Of a stretch of DNA of 64,000 nucleotides, positions 55,688 to 64,000 are shown in pieces. Position numbers and translations under genes: made by a program. Every line of letters starts with the position of its first letter. Within the stretch, counting starts at the first letter, position 1. The notes under the pieces are model-generated. The model did no database searches and was not told the DNA's origin. It worked only from the letters and a program-made list of their open reading frames with translations. The DNA is from Lentibacillus persicus (GTDB taxonomy: Bacteria > Bacillota > Bacilli > Bacillales > Amphibacillaceae). The stretch is taken from assembly GCF_900112705.1 (NCBI RefSeq), contig NZ_FOMR01000001.1, positions 236,945 through 300,944 of the forward strand. The letters run 5' to 3'.

Positions 55688-56632
55688 TTATACAGTTGCA
55701 GAGAACTGTTCTTTAAATGTGCTCTTAATTTGTTCGAGTGCTGTGTGGGCATCATCCATAATTGCCGGCATCCAGAAGAAGCCATGGATTTGTCCGTCAA
55801 ATCGGGTATGCTGAACTGGTACACCGGATTCTCTCAAATATTGTACGTATGCTTCACCTTCATCACGCAACACATCTTTTTCCGCTGTGAATACAAGTGC
55901 GGGAGGAAGTCCCGAGACATCTTTAGCTTGTAATGGTGCAGCGTAAGGGTTTTTCTTGTCGGCTTCATTGTTTAAGTATTGATCATTAAACCAATACATT
56001 GCTTCTGTTTCTAAGTAGTTGCCCTTACCGTTCTCTAAGTATGATCCTGTTGTAGTGTCAAAATCTGTTACAGGGTATAGCAGGATTTGCAATGCGATGT
56101 CAGGCCCGCCACGGTCTTTGGCCATTAGAGGGATAACAGCTGCCAAATTACCGCCGGCACTATCACCACCCACGGCGATACGCTTCGGATCACCGTCATA
56201 TTTCTGAATGTTGTCCGAAACCCACTTTGTAGCTGTATAACAATCTTCCACAGGAATTGGGAATTTGTACTCTGGAGATAGTCTGTAATCGACAGAAACA
56301 ACTATTGAACTGGTTTCATTTGCTACCCAGCGCATAATTGGATCGATAACTTCCAAGTCGCCCAGTGCCCAACCACCACCGTGATAAAACACGAACACAG
56401 GAAAAGGGCCATTGCCTTCAGGTGTGTATAGTCGTAAACCTATTTTGTCACCATCATGTGACGGGATATTAATGTTTTCTACTTTTTTAACTTCCTGGGG
56501 TTCGCCAACCAAATCCATGTATAGGGCAGCCAGTCCTTCACGATTCTCTTCAACTGTCATTTCCTGGATAGGTTTTCCCTCAGCAGAATTAATTTGGTCA
56601 AGTAAATTCTTAACTGCTGTTTGATAGGTCAT
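55688..56632 (-). CDS. Alpha/beta hydrolase, HSL/Aes-type esterase
   Basis: About 314 aa from ATG 56632 behind AGGGAGGAAATAGA. Oxyanion-hole motif YHGGGWALGD (about 81-90), nucleophile elbow GGDSAGGNLA with Ser, and the catalytic Asp and His near EKDVLRDEG and DGQIHGFFW. It hydrolyses short-chain esters or lactones in the cytoplasm. Intact paralogue of the broken gene at 52,858. Its partner promoter faces the iron-dependent alcohol dehydrogenase. In a BVMO pathway it would open the lactone. Confidence 0.88.
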   Translation of the reverse strand: MTYQTAVKNLLDQINSAEGKPIQEMTVEENREGLAALYMDLVGEPQEVKKVENINIPSHDGDKIGLRLYTPEGNGPFPVFVFYHGGGWALGDLEVIDPIMRWVANETSSIVVSVDYRLSPEYKFPIPVEDCYTATKWVSDNIQKYDGDPKRIAVGGDSAGGNLAAVIPLMAKDRGGPDIALQILLYPVTDFDTTTGSYLENGKGNYLETEAMYWFNDQYLNNEADKKNPYAAPLQAKDVSGLPPALVFTAEKDVLRDEGEAYVQYLRESGVPVQHTRFDGQIHGFFWMPAIMDDAHTALEQIKSTFKEQFSATV

Positions 56633-56674
56633 TCTATTTCCTCCCTTTAGAATCATTTAATCATTCTGAAAACT

Positions 56675-56703
56675 ATTATATAACTATATACCTACAAATG
56701 CAA
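56675..56703 (-). promoter_or_regulatory. Promoter of the esterase gene
   Basis: On the minus strand: TTGCAT (complement of 56698-56703), 17-bp spacer, TATAAT (complement of 56675-56680). The start codon is about 40 bases further. Consistent with sigma-A. Confidence 0.7.
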
Positions 56704-56744
56704 TACAAAATTTAAAAAATATATAATATTTTAAAATTAAAACG

Positions 56745-56773
56745 TTGATTCAATATTTTAATACTGGTATAAT
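56745..56773 (+). promoter_or_regulatory. Promoter of the iron-dependent alcohol dehydrogenase
   Basis: TTGATT (56745-56750), 17-bp spacer, TATAAT (56768-56773). Very A/T-rich surroundings, with several ATTTTAAT-like words similar to the dyad half-sites at 43,771. Shared control is possible. Confidence 0.65.
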
Positions 56774-56823
56774 ATTTTAAACTGATGCAATAAATAAATT
56801 GTTAATAAGAGGTGGTGTTTAAA

Positions 56824-58005
56824 ATGAATTACCAGTTTCTTCCGGTGGAGTATGTTCAATACGGAGAGGATATTGTACAAGAAGAATTGTTAAAACAAAT
56901 TATCATGCGGAGTGCTAAACGGGTGTTAATCGTCACAACCAAAAGTATTTTGGGAAATGAAGCATATAACGGTATGTTAGAAAAAATACATGCCAGCCAA
57001 ATTGAAACTTTAATCACACTTTCTAAGCAGCATGTTCCCGGTGACTTATTGATGAAGGATCTAAAAGAAATAAAATCCTTTAATCCTGATTTGATTATTA
57101 GTTGTGGTGGCGGCAGTCCTATTGATGCTGCCAAAATTCTATCGTTTGTATTAGCAGAAGATATACAAGCGGAAGATGAATTATATGCTTATTCAGAAAA
57201 TAAACAGGAAAAGAAAATCGCCATGAGAAACTATATTCCAAATTTCGCGATACCAACAACCCTTTCAGCAGCAGAATTCACGGGCATTGCCGGTGTAACA
57301 AATGGAGAGGATCAGGTAAAATATAAGTTTTCTCACTTAAATATGACACCAAAACAAGTATTCCTGGACCCCGTATTTACAAGAGATACGCCGGAGTGGC
57401 TTTGGATATCAACCGGAATTCGTGCAGTTGATCATGCAGTAGAGACGCTTTACTCTCCCTCTCCGAACCCTGTTAATACGAGTCTCGCATTACAGGCATT
57501 AAAAAAGCTGCATCAAAATTTACTGTTGTCAAAGAGACACCCTGAAAATCTGGCATACCGTCTGGAATGTCAATTAGGTGCCTGGCTGTCATTATTTTCT
57601 GTCGTTAATATTAAGCTAGGACTATCTCATAGCATTGGCCATCAGTTGGGAACGTTATATGATATCCCGCATGGCATGACATCCGCTATTATGCTGCCGT
57701 TTGTGATGGAATTCCTCCTGCCCCGGACCTATCATGAACAAGCTCAAATTTCAGAGGAACTGGGCTTTGCCAGTCCGGGTAATAGCGTAACTGAAAATGC
57801 TAAAAAAGCACCGGGGCTGATTGCTGATTTAATTGAGAGTCTGGATATTCCGAATCGATTGCGTGACTTCGACGTAAAAAAAGAATCAATTCCGGAATTA
57901 ATTGAAAATATATTGGTTGATATTTATGCAGAGAGAAATGATTTTGTAATGGAAACAGAAAGTTTGGAAGAAGAGATCACCAGGCTTATTTATAAGGTCT
58001 GGTAG
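56824..58005 (+). CDS. Iron-containing alcohol dehydrogenase (or maleylacetate-reductase-like)
   Basis: About 393 aa from ATG 56824 behind GAGGTGGTG. NAD motif SCGGGSPIDAAK (about 97-108). Probable metal ligands: Asp in GIRAVDHAVE, His residues in LGLSHSIGHQLG and YDIPHGMTSA. Group III Fe-ADH family. The fold is shared with maleylacetate reductases; the sequence does not let me choose. It may oxidise a 6-hydroxyhexanoate-like acid, a fitting step after lactone opening. It is about 200 bp before the next promoter. Confidence 0.83.
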   Translation: MNYQFLPVEYVQYGEDIVQEELLKQIIMRSAKRVLIVTTKSILGNEAYNGMLEKIHASQIETLITLSKQHVPGDLLMKDLKEIKSFNPDLIISCGGGSPIDAAKILSFVLAEDIQAEDELYAYSENKQEKKIAMRNYIPNFAIPTTLSAAEFTGIAGVTNGEDQVKYKFSHLNMTPKQVFLDPVFTRDTPEWLWISTGIRAVDHAVETLYSPSPNPVNTSLALQALKKLHQNLLLSKRHPENLAYRLECQLGAWLSLFSVVNIKLGLSHSIGHQLGTLYDIPHGMTSAIMLPFVMEFLLPRTYHEQAQISEELGFASPGNSVTENAKKAPGLIADLIESLDIPNRLRDFDVKKESIPELIENILVDIYAERNDFVMETESLEEEITRLIYKVW

Positions 58006-58067
58006 TTTGTTATGAAAAGATCTTTTTTCACTGTAATTTAAAAAATACTTAAAAATTAAAAAAATAC

Positions 58068-58162
58068 TTTACATTTAAATTTTGTATATGTATAATGATT
58101 TTAAATCAACTATAGATACTTGGAAAACACAAAATATTACCTTTTGTTTGTAAGCGTTAACA
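58068..58162 (+). promoter_or_regulatory. Promoter and perfect cre box of the VOC/flavin operon
   Basis: TTTACA (58068-58073), 17-bp spacer, TATAAT (58091-58096). TGTAAGCGTTAACA (58149-58162) matches the CcpA cre consensus at every fixed position, about 46 bases after the expected start. Catabolite repression by roadblock is likely. Downstream, AAGGAGGT occurs twice (58,165 and 58,210); only the second serves the VOC gene. Confidence 0.85.
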
Positions 58163-58223
58163 TAAAGGAGGTCGTTACATAAGTTCATCGATCTAAAAGA
58201 AATGAAATAAGGAGGTGTAGAAT

Positions 58224-58574
58224 GTGCTCAGGATAAAAAATGTGTATTACGGAGTTTCGAATATGGAAGAAACAAAGGATTTTTACCAGGATGTACTTGG
58301 ACTTTCTTTACAATTCGCAGACAGAGATCAATGGGCACAATTTAAGGTGAACGGATTGACATTTGCACTCGGGGGACCAAAGGAAGTCCCAGAGGAGTTA
58401 AAAGGTGGAGCGGTTGTTACATTTGAGGTAGAGAATCTGAACAAGTCAATAAAGGAACTGCAGAACAAAGGGGTTAATATCAGTAGAGTGCGTGATATGG
58501 GGAGTCATGGAAGTACGTGTTATTTCCGCGATCCCTCCAATAACCTTGTACAGTTATATCAAAGCAGTAAGTGA
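58224..58574 (+). CDS. VOC-family (glyoxalase/dioxygenase-like) protein
   Basis: A 116-aa single VOC module from GTG 58224 behind AAGGAGGTG. N-terminal half: NVYYGVSNMEETKDFYQDVLG; C-terminal half ends RDPSNNLVQLYQ. Metal-ligand positions are incomplete: the usual first His is replaced (YYGVSNM) and the final Glu is Gln (LVQLY), so metal catalysis is doubtful. It may bind a small organic molecule. First in an operon with a flavin reductase and an LLM oxygenase. Confidence 0.75.
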   Translation: MLRIKNVYYGVSNMEETKDFYQDVLGLSLQFADRDQWAQFKVNGLTFALGGPKEVPEELKGGAVVTFEVENLNKSIKELQNKGVNISRVRDMGSHGSTCYFRDPSNNLVQLYQSSK

Positions 58575-58651
58575 CTGGGTAATCTTTAAAGAGGATGGTC
58601 GGGAATGTTTTGGGATTTAATAATTCTGATTAGAAAGGGGAAATAATCAAA

Positions 58652-59143
58652 ATGGTTAAGCTGGAAAATGACGTTTTAGATCCCCGCGCTTTTCGTAATG
58701 TCGTTGGCAATTTTAGTACAGGTGTAACCGTTATTACAACAAAGAATGAGGTAGGAAATCCAATAGGGTTCACTGCAAATTCATTTACTTCCTTATCATT
58801 AGATCCGAAACTTGTATTATTTAATATCGATAAAAACTCGAGTAACTATGATGTATTCATGAATACAAACTACTTTGCTATCAATGTTCTTGCAAGTGAT
58901 CAGACTGGTATATCCAAACAATTTTCTACACGTGGTATCGACAGATTTGAGGGAGTGGCATATTTTGAGGACACATCTGGCAGTCCAATATTACCCGAGA
59001 CAATAGCTTATTTAGACTGCAAAGTAAGCACCCACTATGAAGGCGGTGATCATATCATCGTAATCGGAGAAGTCTTATCGGGAGAAGCGAATCCTAATAA
59101 GGAACCGTTAATATTTTTTAAAGGTAAATATTTAAATGCTTAA
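58652..59143 (+). CDS. Flavin reductase domain protein (HpaC/DIM6-NTAB family)
   Basis: A 163-aa NAD(P)H:flavin reductase. Conserved FSTGVTVITTKNE, GFTANSFTSLSLDPKLVL and GGDHIIVIGEV, then FFKGKYLN. It is a paralogue of PheA2 in the phenol operon, but clearly diverged. It would supply reduced FMN or FAD to the LLM-class oxygenase 87 bp downstream. Start follows GAAAGGGGAAATAATCAAA. Confidence 0.87.
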   Translation: MVKLENDVLDPRAFRNVVGNFSTGVTVITTKNEVGNPIGFTANSFTSLSLDPKLVLFNIDKNSSNYDVFMNTNYFAINVLASDQTGISKQFSTRGIDRFEGVAYFEDTSGSPILPETIAYLDCKVSTHYEGGDHIIVIGEVLSGEANPNKEPLIFFKGKYLNA

Positions 59144-59230
59144 CCTAACATAGAGAAGATTCCGAGAAGAAACAGATTAGTTCTGCTATAAAATTAAATG
59201 AAAAATTTAAAAGGAAAGGGAGATTTAATA

Positions 59231-60295
59231 ATGGAATTTGGAATGTTTTATGTACTTGAATCCCCAGACGGAGACTTTAAAAGAGCGTACGATGAAATGC
59301 TAGGTCAAATTGAATACGCTGAAGAATTAGGGTTTGACTCAGTATGGCTTGCCGAACATCATTCTACTGCTTACGGTTCCATGGCCAACCCGGCAGTTGC
59401 AATGGCAGCTATTGCTGAACGTACGAAAAAGATGAAAATAGGAACTCTTATTTCTGTGCTGCCGTTGAATAATCCGATACGTATTGCTGAAGATTATGCG
59501 ATGGCGGATATCATTAGCGGGGGCCGTTTGCAATTTGGGGTTGGCAGGGGTTATCAGCCAACCGAATTTAAGCAGTTAGGTGTAAGTATGGAAGACACAA
59601 GAGCACGATTTAAAGAAGAATTGGAAATCATAACTGGTCTTTGGAAGCATAAAAACTTTTCATATGACGGTAAATTTTATCAATTAGATAATGTTACGCT
59701 TAGACCAAGGCCGATTCAGCCGGAACCACCAATTTACGTAGCGTCTATTAGTCCTGAAACATTTGAAATTGTTGCTGATATGGGCTTGAATATAACTGCA
59801 ACCCCAACATTGGGAACATTGGAAGATGTGAAAGGTCAATTAAAAGATGCAAGAGCAGCATTAATTGAAAAAGGAATGAAACCGGAGAATATTGACTTCC
59901 CTGTAAACTTGCAAATGCATGTTGCTGATAATGCAGAAGTTGCGTATGAAAGAACAAAAGATTACTTTAATTGGTATTTTAAAGAGGTCGGAGCGTTAGT
60001 GCCAGGGGCTGATGGAAAAGCACCTAAATCTTATGAATCATGGGATGCAGTAGCTGAGAATTTGTCGAGCATTACTTTTGACCAAATGCGTGAAGGGGGA
60101 GTCATTCACGTTGATGGTCCACAGAAATTAATTGAAGAAATTGAAGGGATGCAAGAAGCATTTGGTTTAAAACAACTTAGTTGTTGGCACCGTGTGGGCG
60201 GCATGTCAGATAAGTTAGTTCGTGAATCTATGGAAAGAATGGCTAAAGACGTTATTCCATACTTCAAGAAAAAAGAAGCAAAACAAAAAGCTTGA
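59231..60295 (+). CDS. LLM-class (luciferase-like) flavin-dependent monooxygenase
   Basis: About 354 aa from ATG 59231 after AAAGGAAAGGGAG. TIM-barrel luciferase-like fold: FDSVWLAEHHS (about 34-44), RGYQPTEFKQLG, LRPRPIQPEPPIYVA. These enzymes use reduced FMN from a partner reductase; the group includes alkanal, alkanesulfonate and type II Baeyer-Villiger monooxygenases. With the reductase gene it forms a two-component system. A role in ketone oxidation in parallel to the broken type I BVMO is possible but unproved. Confidence 0.85.
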   Translation: MEFGMFYVLESPDGDFKRAYDEMLGQIEYAEELGFDSVWLAEHHSTAYGSMANPAVAMAAIAERTKKMKIGTLISVLPLNNPIRIAEDYAMADIISGGRLQFGVGRGYQPTEFKQLGVSMEDTRARFKEELEIITGLWKHKNFSYDGKFYQLDNVTLRPRPIQPEPPIYVASISPETFEIVADMGLNITATPTLGTLEDVKGQLKDARAALIEKGMKPENIDFPVNLQMHVADNAEVAYERTKDYFNWYFKEVGALVPGADGKAPKSYESWDAVAENLSSITFDQMREGGVIHVDGPQKLIEEIEGMQEAFGLKQLSCWHRVGGMSDKLVRESMERMAKDVIPYFKKKEAKQKA

Positions 60296-60331
60296 AATTA
60301 AATTTCAAATTTGAAGGGTGGATTGCATAGG

Positions 60332-60736
60332 TTGAGTTTAGAAGAAAAAAATAAGAAGATTGTTAAAGAATTTATGGACACTTTTTCGACAGGAGATATT
60401 GATAGATTCTTAACTTACATGTCTGACACAGCAACATGGTGGGTTGCCGGTAATATCGAGGGCGTTTCTGGTGAAAAGGATATGAAAGAATTTAGGGAGA
60501 TGAACTCAGGACTCGCGACGGCTACAAAAGAAGGTGCCATCCGCCTGACACCAATTGCATGGACAGTTGATGGTAACCGTGTTGCTGTTGAAACTGAATC
60601 CTATGCAGAAATGACTAACGGCAAGATTTACAATAACTTATACCATTTTCTGTTTGTTGTGGAGGACGGAAAGATTCAACAGGTCAAGGAATTTCTTGAT
60701 ACGGAACATACACGTTATGTTTTTCTCGGCGAATAA
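60332..60736 (+). CDS. NTF2-like (SnoaL/ketosteroid-isomerase fold) protein
   Basis: About 134 aa. The frame extends to TTG 60311, but TTG 60332 gives the family's usual beginning (SLEEKNKKIVKEFMDTF). Features of the cone-shaped fold: FMDTFSTGDIDRFLTYMSD, WWVAGNIEG, and YNNLYHFLFVVEDGKIQQVKEFLDT at the end. Family members are isomerases, hydrolases (limonene-epoxide type) or dehydratases. Last gene before a strong terminator. Substrate is unknown. Confidence 0.78.
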   Translation: MSLEEKNKKIVKEFMDTFSTGDIDRFLTYMSDTATWWVAGNIEGVSGEKDMKEFREMNSGLATATKEGAIRLTPIAWTVDGNRVAVETESYAEMTNGKIYNNLYHFLFVVEDGKIQQVKEFLDTEHTRYVFLGE

Positions 60737-60748
60737 GACATGAATTGC

Positions 60749-60789
60749 AAAAGGAGAACAAAGCTCAAGAGTTGTTCTCCTTTTGTACA
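60749..60789 (+). terminator. Strong terminator after the VOC/flavin operon
   Basis: AAAAGGAGAACAA (60749-60761) and TTGTTCTCCTTTT (60772-60784) are perfect 13-bp arms with a 10-base loop and a T-run in the stem's tail. Confidence 0.9.
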
Positions 60790-60819
60790 TAATAATTACT
60801 TTTTAGTGGGGGTGATCCG

Positions 60820-62448
60820 ATGTTGTCTTATGAGGAGATAAATGAAAATTTCTCATGGAAAAACGTATTGAAAAAATATGACTGGGACCCGGAGGAAAAA
60901 TTCAACATGGCCCATGAAGCCTGTGACCGTTGGGCAAATGATCCCAGTAGGGTAGCTATTTATTATGAGGATCAACACGGGCGAAAAGAGACGTGGACAT
61001 TTTATCAGTTAAAAGAAAAATCAGACAGAATGGCTAATCTGTTACGGTCTTATGGCGTTGAAAAAGGAGACAGGGTAGCTGGTCTGTTAGGCAAGGATAT
61101 GGCACTTTATATAACGGTACTGGCAGCTTGGAAAATCGGGGCCATTTATGTGCCTTTATTTACTGCATTCGGCCCTGAAGCACTTCGTCATCGAATGTTA
61201 GATTGTGATTGCAAGCTATTATTAACGAATAAAGAACAGGCTGAGAAATTGGAAAATATAACTACAGAAACTATTGTTATTGATGAACTATTCGCCGGGA
61301 GACTCACATTTTGGGAGTTTTTGGAGACGTTTTCCAAAGAACATGTAACTGAACCCACCACGTTAATGGATCCATCGGCTATCCAATATACTTCCGGTTC
61401 AACAGGATTACCTAAGGGTGCAACATGGGGTCACAAAATTTTGCTCAGCATCTACCCATATCAGAAATATGCCATGGGCACAGAGATGAATGACCGTTTA
61501 TATGGCGGGGCGGATCCGGGGTGGTCGTTTGGACTTATACAATGTACATTTGCACCGCTCTCCATGGGTGCATCAATTTTAATATATAAAGGAAAATTTG
61601 AAGTCGAAAAAACCTATCAACTATTGCAAGATTATAAAATTACAAGTTTTGCATTTGCTCCCACAGCATACAGGGCAATGATGGCTGCTGGTTCAGATCT
61701 CGTGCAGAAATATCATTTCCATTTGAAAAAATTCAGCAGTGCCGGTGAACCACTAAACGCTCAAGTCGTCCGCTTTTTTAAAGAGAACTTTGGCCGAGAG
61801 ATTTATGATCATTATGGCGCAACTGAGCTCGGAATGATTATTAATAATTATAATAGTACTGATATGGAAGTAAAGCCAGGTTCAATGGGGTTTCCGTCTC
61901 CAGGCTATAACGTTAAATTAATAAATCAGGACGGGGAGGCCGTCCAGCAGGGAGAAATTGGAGAAATTGCAGTTGATCGAACAGCCTTTCCATTCTTTTT
62001 TCTTGGGTATTGGAATAACCCGGAGAAAACTGAAGAGAAGATGAAAAAAAACTGGATGGTTTCAGGTGATCTTGCGAGGGAAGATGAGAATGGTTATTTC
62101 TGGTTTCAAGGAAGGTCTGATGACGTTATCTCAAGCGCAGGTTACCGAATCGGACCTTTTGAAGTAGAAAGCAGCCTGATTGAGCATCCGGCTGTTCAGG
62201 AAGTTGCTGTTATTGGAAAACCTGATCAAGTAAAAAGTGAAATCGTCAAAGCATTCGTTGTACTAAAAGATGCATATAAAGCAAGAGCTTCCAAGGAATT
62301 TGCTGATGAATTAAGTTTGTTTGTTAAAGAAAGGTTATCCAAACATGAATACCCGCGTGAAGTCGAGTTTATTGATGAACTGCCGAAAACTCAAAGCGGT
62401 AAAATTCAGCGCTTTCAGTTGCGGGAAATGGCAAAAGAATTGAAATAA
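60820..62448 (+). CDS. Acyl-CoA synthetase (acetyl/medium-chain type, AMP-forming)
   Basis: A 542-aa adenylate-forming enzyme, different from the CaiC-like pair. ATP-binding YTSGSTGLPKGATWG (about 189-203), YGGADPGWSFG, HYGATELGM, VSGDLAREDENGYFWF and the terminal lysine region PKTQSGKIQRFQLRE. It resembles acetyl-CoA synthetase-like enzymes for medium-chain or substituted acids. The adjacent phosphotransferase suggests that its acyl-CoA product is next phosphorylated, as LvaE and LvaA work in turn. Start ATG after GGGGGTGATCCG. Confidence 0.88.
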   Translation: MLSYEEINENFSWKNVLKKYDWDPEEKFNMAHEACDRWANDPSRVAIYYEDQHGRKETWTFYQLKEKSDRMANLLRSYGVEKGDRVAGLLGKDMALYITVLAAWKIGAIYVPLFTAFGPEALRHRMLDCDCKLLLTNKEQAEKLENITTETIVIDELFAGRLTFWEFLETFSKEHVTEPTTLMDPSAIQYTSGSTGLPKGATWGHKILLSIYPYQKYAMGTEMNDRLYGGADPGWSFGLIQCTFAPLSMGASILIYKGKFEVEKTYQLLQDYKITSFAFAPTAYRAMMAAGSDLVQKYHFHLKKFSSAGEPLNAQVVRFFKENFGREIYDHYGATELGMIINNYNSTDMEVKPGSMGFPSPGYNVKLINQDGEAVQQGEIGEIAVDRTAFPFFFLGYWNNPEKTEEKMKKNWMVSGDLAREDENGYFWFQGRSDDVISSAGYRIGPFEVESSLIEHPAVQEVAVIGKPDQVKSEIVKAFVVLKDAYKARASKEFADELSLFVKERLSKHEYPREVEFIDELPKTQSGKIQRFQLREMAKELK

Positions 62449-62471
62449 GGACAGTTTAGGGGGTGTATTTC

Positions 62472-63542
62472 ATGAGTGTGAAGCAAGACATTACAGAGGT
62501 CCGCGAAGGAGAAGACTTTGACCGTCAGGCTGTGAAACAATATATAGCCGAACAGTATGGTGAACTTCCCACTGCCCCTTTAGAGGTAAAACAATTTTCA
62601 ACCGGGTTGTCTAATTTAACATATTTCATTCGGTTTGGGGATTGGGAAGGGGTATTAAGGCGACCTCCTGATGGGCCATTGCCTCCTAAAGCACATGATA
62701 TGAAAAGGGAGTCGACATTTCTCAAGAAACTTCATCCTTACTTTTCATATGTTCCGGAACCATATGTCATGTGTGAGGATACATCTATTATCGGCGTCCC
62801 TTTTTATGTGATGGAGCGGAAAAAAGGAATTGTGCTGGATGAAGAATTTCCGCCGGATGTGGAAATTACAGAAGCACGACTTCGAAAGCTTTCGTATGCG
62901 GTAGTAGATCGGCTTACAGAATTGCATACCATCAATTACGAAGAGGCTGGGCTTAAGCAATTTGGTCATCCCAACGGATTTATTGAACGACAGGTCCATG
63001 GCTGGATTAACCGCTATGAAAAAACTAAAACAGATTCAATTCCATATGTCGATAAAGTATGTCATTGGCTCATTGATAATATTCCAAAAACAGCGAAAAG
63101 CAGTATTATCCATAACGATTATAAATTAAATAATATGTTGCTTTCCAGGGATTTGACTAGTATCAATGCTATCTTGGACTGGGAAATGGCGACAATTGGC
63201 GATCCATTATTTGACCTCGGAGGTGCATTGGTTTACTGGGTTCAACAGGATGATCCTGAATCTATTAAAAAAAGTCTGCCAGCCATTACAGCAAAAAAGG
63301 ATGGTTTTATTTCTCGTAATGAATTTATTGAACGGTATGCCAGAAAAACAAATAACGATATTCAAAATATGGATTTTTACATTGCTTTGAATTATTTCAA
63401 GCTGGGTGTTGCTCTACAGCAGATTTATTACCGCTGGAAGATTGGAAAATCGAGGGATGAACGTTTTGCAGAATTCCATCGGCGGGCAAAGAGATTAATT
63501 AAGCAGGCATATAAAGTTGTTGATCGAAAATTATATCCCTGA
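62472..63542 (+). CDS. APH-family phosphotransferase (ACAD10/LvaA-like kinase)
   Basis: About 356 aa from ATG 62472 after GGGGGTGTATTTC. Kinase-like motifs: FSTGLSNLTYFIRFGDW near the N-terminus, the catalytic Brenner motif IIHNDYKLNNMLL (about 212-224) and the metal-binding ILDWEMATIGDPLFDLGG. This subfamily is the kinase half of human ACAD10/11 and LvaA in levulinate catabolism, which phosphorylate the hydroxy group of hydroxyacyl-CoA. It is not an antibiotic-resistance enzyme by context. The partner dehydrogenase may be the ACAD at 36,223. No LvaB homologue was seen. Confidence 0.83.
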   Translation: MSVKQDITEVREGEDFDRQAVKQYIAEQYGELPTAPLEVKQFSTGLSNLTYFIRFGDWEGVLRRPPDGPLPPKAHDMKRESTFLKKLHPYFSYVPEPYVMCEDTSIIGVPFYVMERKKGIVLDEEFPPDVEITEARLRKLSYAVVDRLTELHTINYEEAGLKQFGHPNGFIERQVHGWINRYEKTKTDSIPYVDKVCHWLIDNIPKTAKSSIIHNDYKLNNMLLSRDLTSINAILDWEMATIGDPLFDLGGALVYWVQQDDPESIKKSLPAITAKKDGFISRNEFIERYARKTNNDIQNMDFYIALNYFKLGVALQQIYYRWKIGKSRDERFAEFHRRAKRLIKQAYKVVDRKLYP

Positions 63543-63595
63543 AAATGTAATAAACAGCGTTTTCACTTATCTGGTTGAATTTTTAGATAACTAAA

Positions 63596-63624
63596 TTGAC
63601 ATAAAAATAATAAACGTTTAGAAT
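63596..63624 (+). promoter_or_regulatory. Promoter of the right-edge TetR gene
   Basis: TTGACA (63596-63601), 17-bp spacer, TAGAAT (63619-63624); -35 is a perfect consensus. AAACGTTTA within the spacer is a short palindrome that could bind the TetR protein. Confidence 0.8.
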
Positions 63625-63665
63625 AATGTTGAATGATATCGAATTTTGTTGAAGGAAGTGGAACA

Positions 63666-64000
63666 ATGTCTTTACGAGCGCAAAAAACAGCGAAGAAAAA
63701 AGAGGAAATAGTAAAATCTGCAATTAGCATCATAACTGAAAAAGGCTATCATAATACAACGATGGAAGATATCGCAGCCAAACTTCTTATGACAAAGGGT
63801 TCTGTGTACTATTATTTTAAGGATAAGCATGATTTACTTTACCAAAGCTATAAAATGCTTCTGGAATCCAGTATTAATACAGTTGCAGATATACAGCGGG
63901 AAAATATTTCAGTGGAAGATAAACTATCAAAAGTTATGACTGCTCATATAGAATATTTAATAGCTGAAAGGTCCGGGTTTGAAACGGGGATTAATCCGGA
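63666..64000 (+). CDS. TetR-family regulator (C-terminus off the edge)
   Basis: The first 111 residues are visible, starting at ATG 63666 after GAAGGAAG. The TetR_N domain is clear: ISIITEKGYHNTTMEDIAAK, then LLMTKGSVYYYFKDKHDLLY. The spacing and KGYHNTTMEDIA pattern are typical of FadR/KstR2-type regulators of fatty-acid and acyl-CoA genes. It is probably the regulator of the synthetase and kinase genes just upstream, or of the next operon beyond the window. Truncated by the window edge, not by mutation. Confidence 0.87.
   Translation, partial: MSLRAQKTAKKKEEIVKSAISIITEKGYHNTTMEDIAAKLLMTKGSVYYYFKDKHDLLYQSYKMLLESSINTVADIQRENISVEDKLSKVMTAHIEYLIAERSGFETGINP

Noticed and set aside
62472-63542. 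Aminoglycoside resistance gene
   Set aside because: The APH fold is shared, but the neighbours are acyl-CoA genes and the sequence resembles the ACAD10/LvaA kinase group.

Overview
The window comes from an AT-rich, Gram-positive chromosome. Strong AGGAGG-type ribosome sites, sigma-A promoters, CcpA cre boxes and a Firmicutes LexA box all point to the family Bacillaceae. A halophilic or soil genus near Lentibacillus, Virgibacillus or Oceanobacillus would fit, but the genus is inference. No rRNA, tRNA, CRISPR array or intact insertion sequence was seen.

Region 1 (about 1-10.2 kb) is a mobile, defence-type patch. It holds a nuclease/helicase of the DUF2075 family (cut by the left edge), a free-standing LAGLIDADG protein, a small phage-type protein, an XRE regulator behind a strong dyad that covers its ribosome site, and a GC-richer sigma factor plus DnaD-like replication protein. 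Next come a DUF262/DUF1524 (GmrSD-type) nuclease, a NucS-like nuclease with a RAMA domain, an orphan XRE antitoxin-like protein, and a two-gene toxin-antitoxin-like operon with four 9-bp repeats in its promoter.

Region 2 (10.2-22.8 kb) is a complete phenol-to-central-metabolism island, apparently inserted beside a truncated DJ-1/PfpI gene. An IclR regulator and a sensor diverge; the sensor joins a DmpR/MopR-like phenol-sensing domain to a PucR output domain. The operon encodes a two-component phenol hydroxylase (PheA1/PheA2), an FAD-synthetase-like protein, catechol 2,3-dioxygenase and the dehydrogenase branch of meta-cleavage (semialdehyde dehydrogenase, tautomerase, decarboxylase, hydratase, aldolase, acylating acetaldehyde dehydrogenase). 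A cre box lies inside the promoter spacer.

Region 3 (22.8-35.9 kb) holds a DUF3862 surface protein, a 21-bp degenerate tandem repeat, a LexA-boxed yolD, a ClpB disaggregase, an acetoin-dehydrogenase-type operon (Lpd, E1 alpha, E1 beta, E2) with a perfect cre box, and a lipoprotein. The ClpB-to-lipoprotein block lies between two direct copies of an amidohydrolase/DUF1801 segment. The left copy is decayed and the right copy is intact.

Region 4 (35.9-64 kb) is a large catabolic island that looks built for an alicyclic or methyl-branched substrate. It contains two acyl-CoA dehydrogenases, two short-chain dehydrogenases, a canonical thiolase, an alpha-methylacyl-CoA racemase, an aldehyde dehydrogenase, three acyl-CoA synthetases (one broken), an aromatic-acid-type transporter, a thiolase-fold/DUF35 pair, two alcohol dehydrogenases, two esterases (one broken), a Baeyer-Villiger monooxygenase (broken), a flavin-reductase/luciferase-like pair, a kinase-like phosphotransferase and TetR regulators. 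The most interesting idea is that a lactone-derived hydroxyacyl-CoA is processed by a kinase plus an ACAD10/11-type dehydrogenase, as in levulinate catabolism. Several genes here are disrupted, three times at homopolymers, so decay, phase variation and sequencing error must be told apart.
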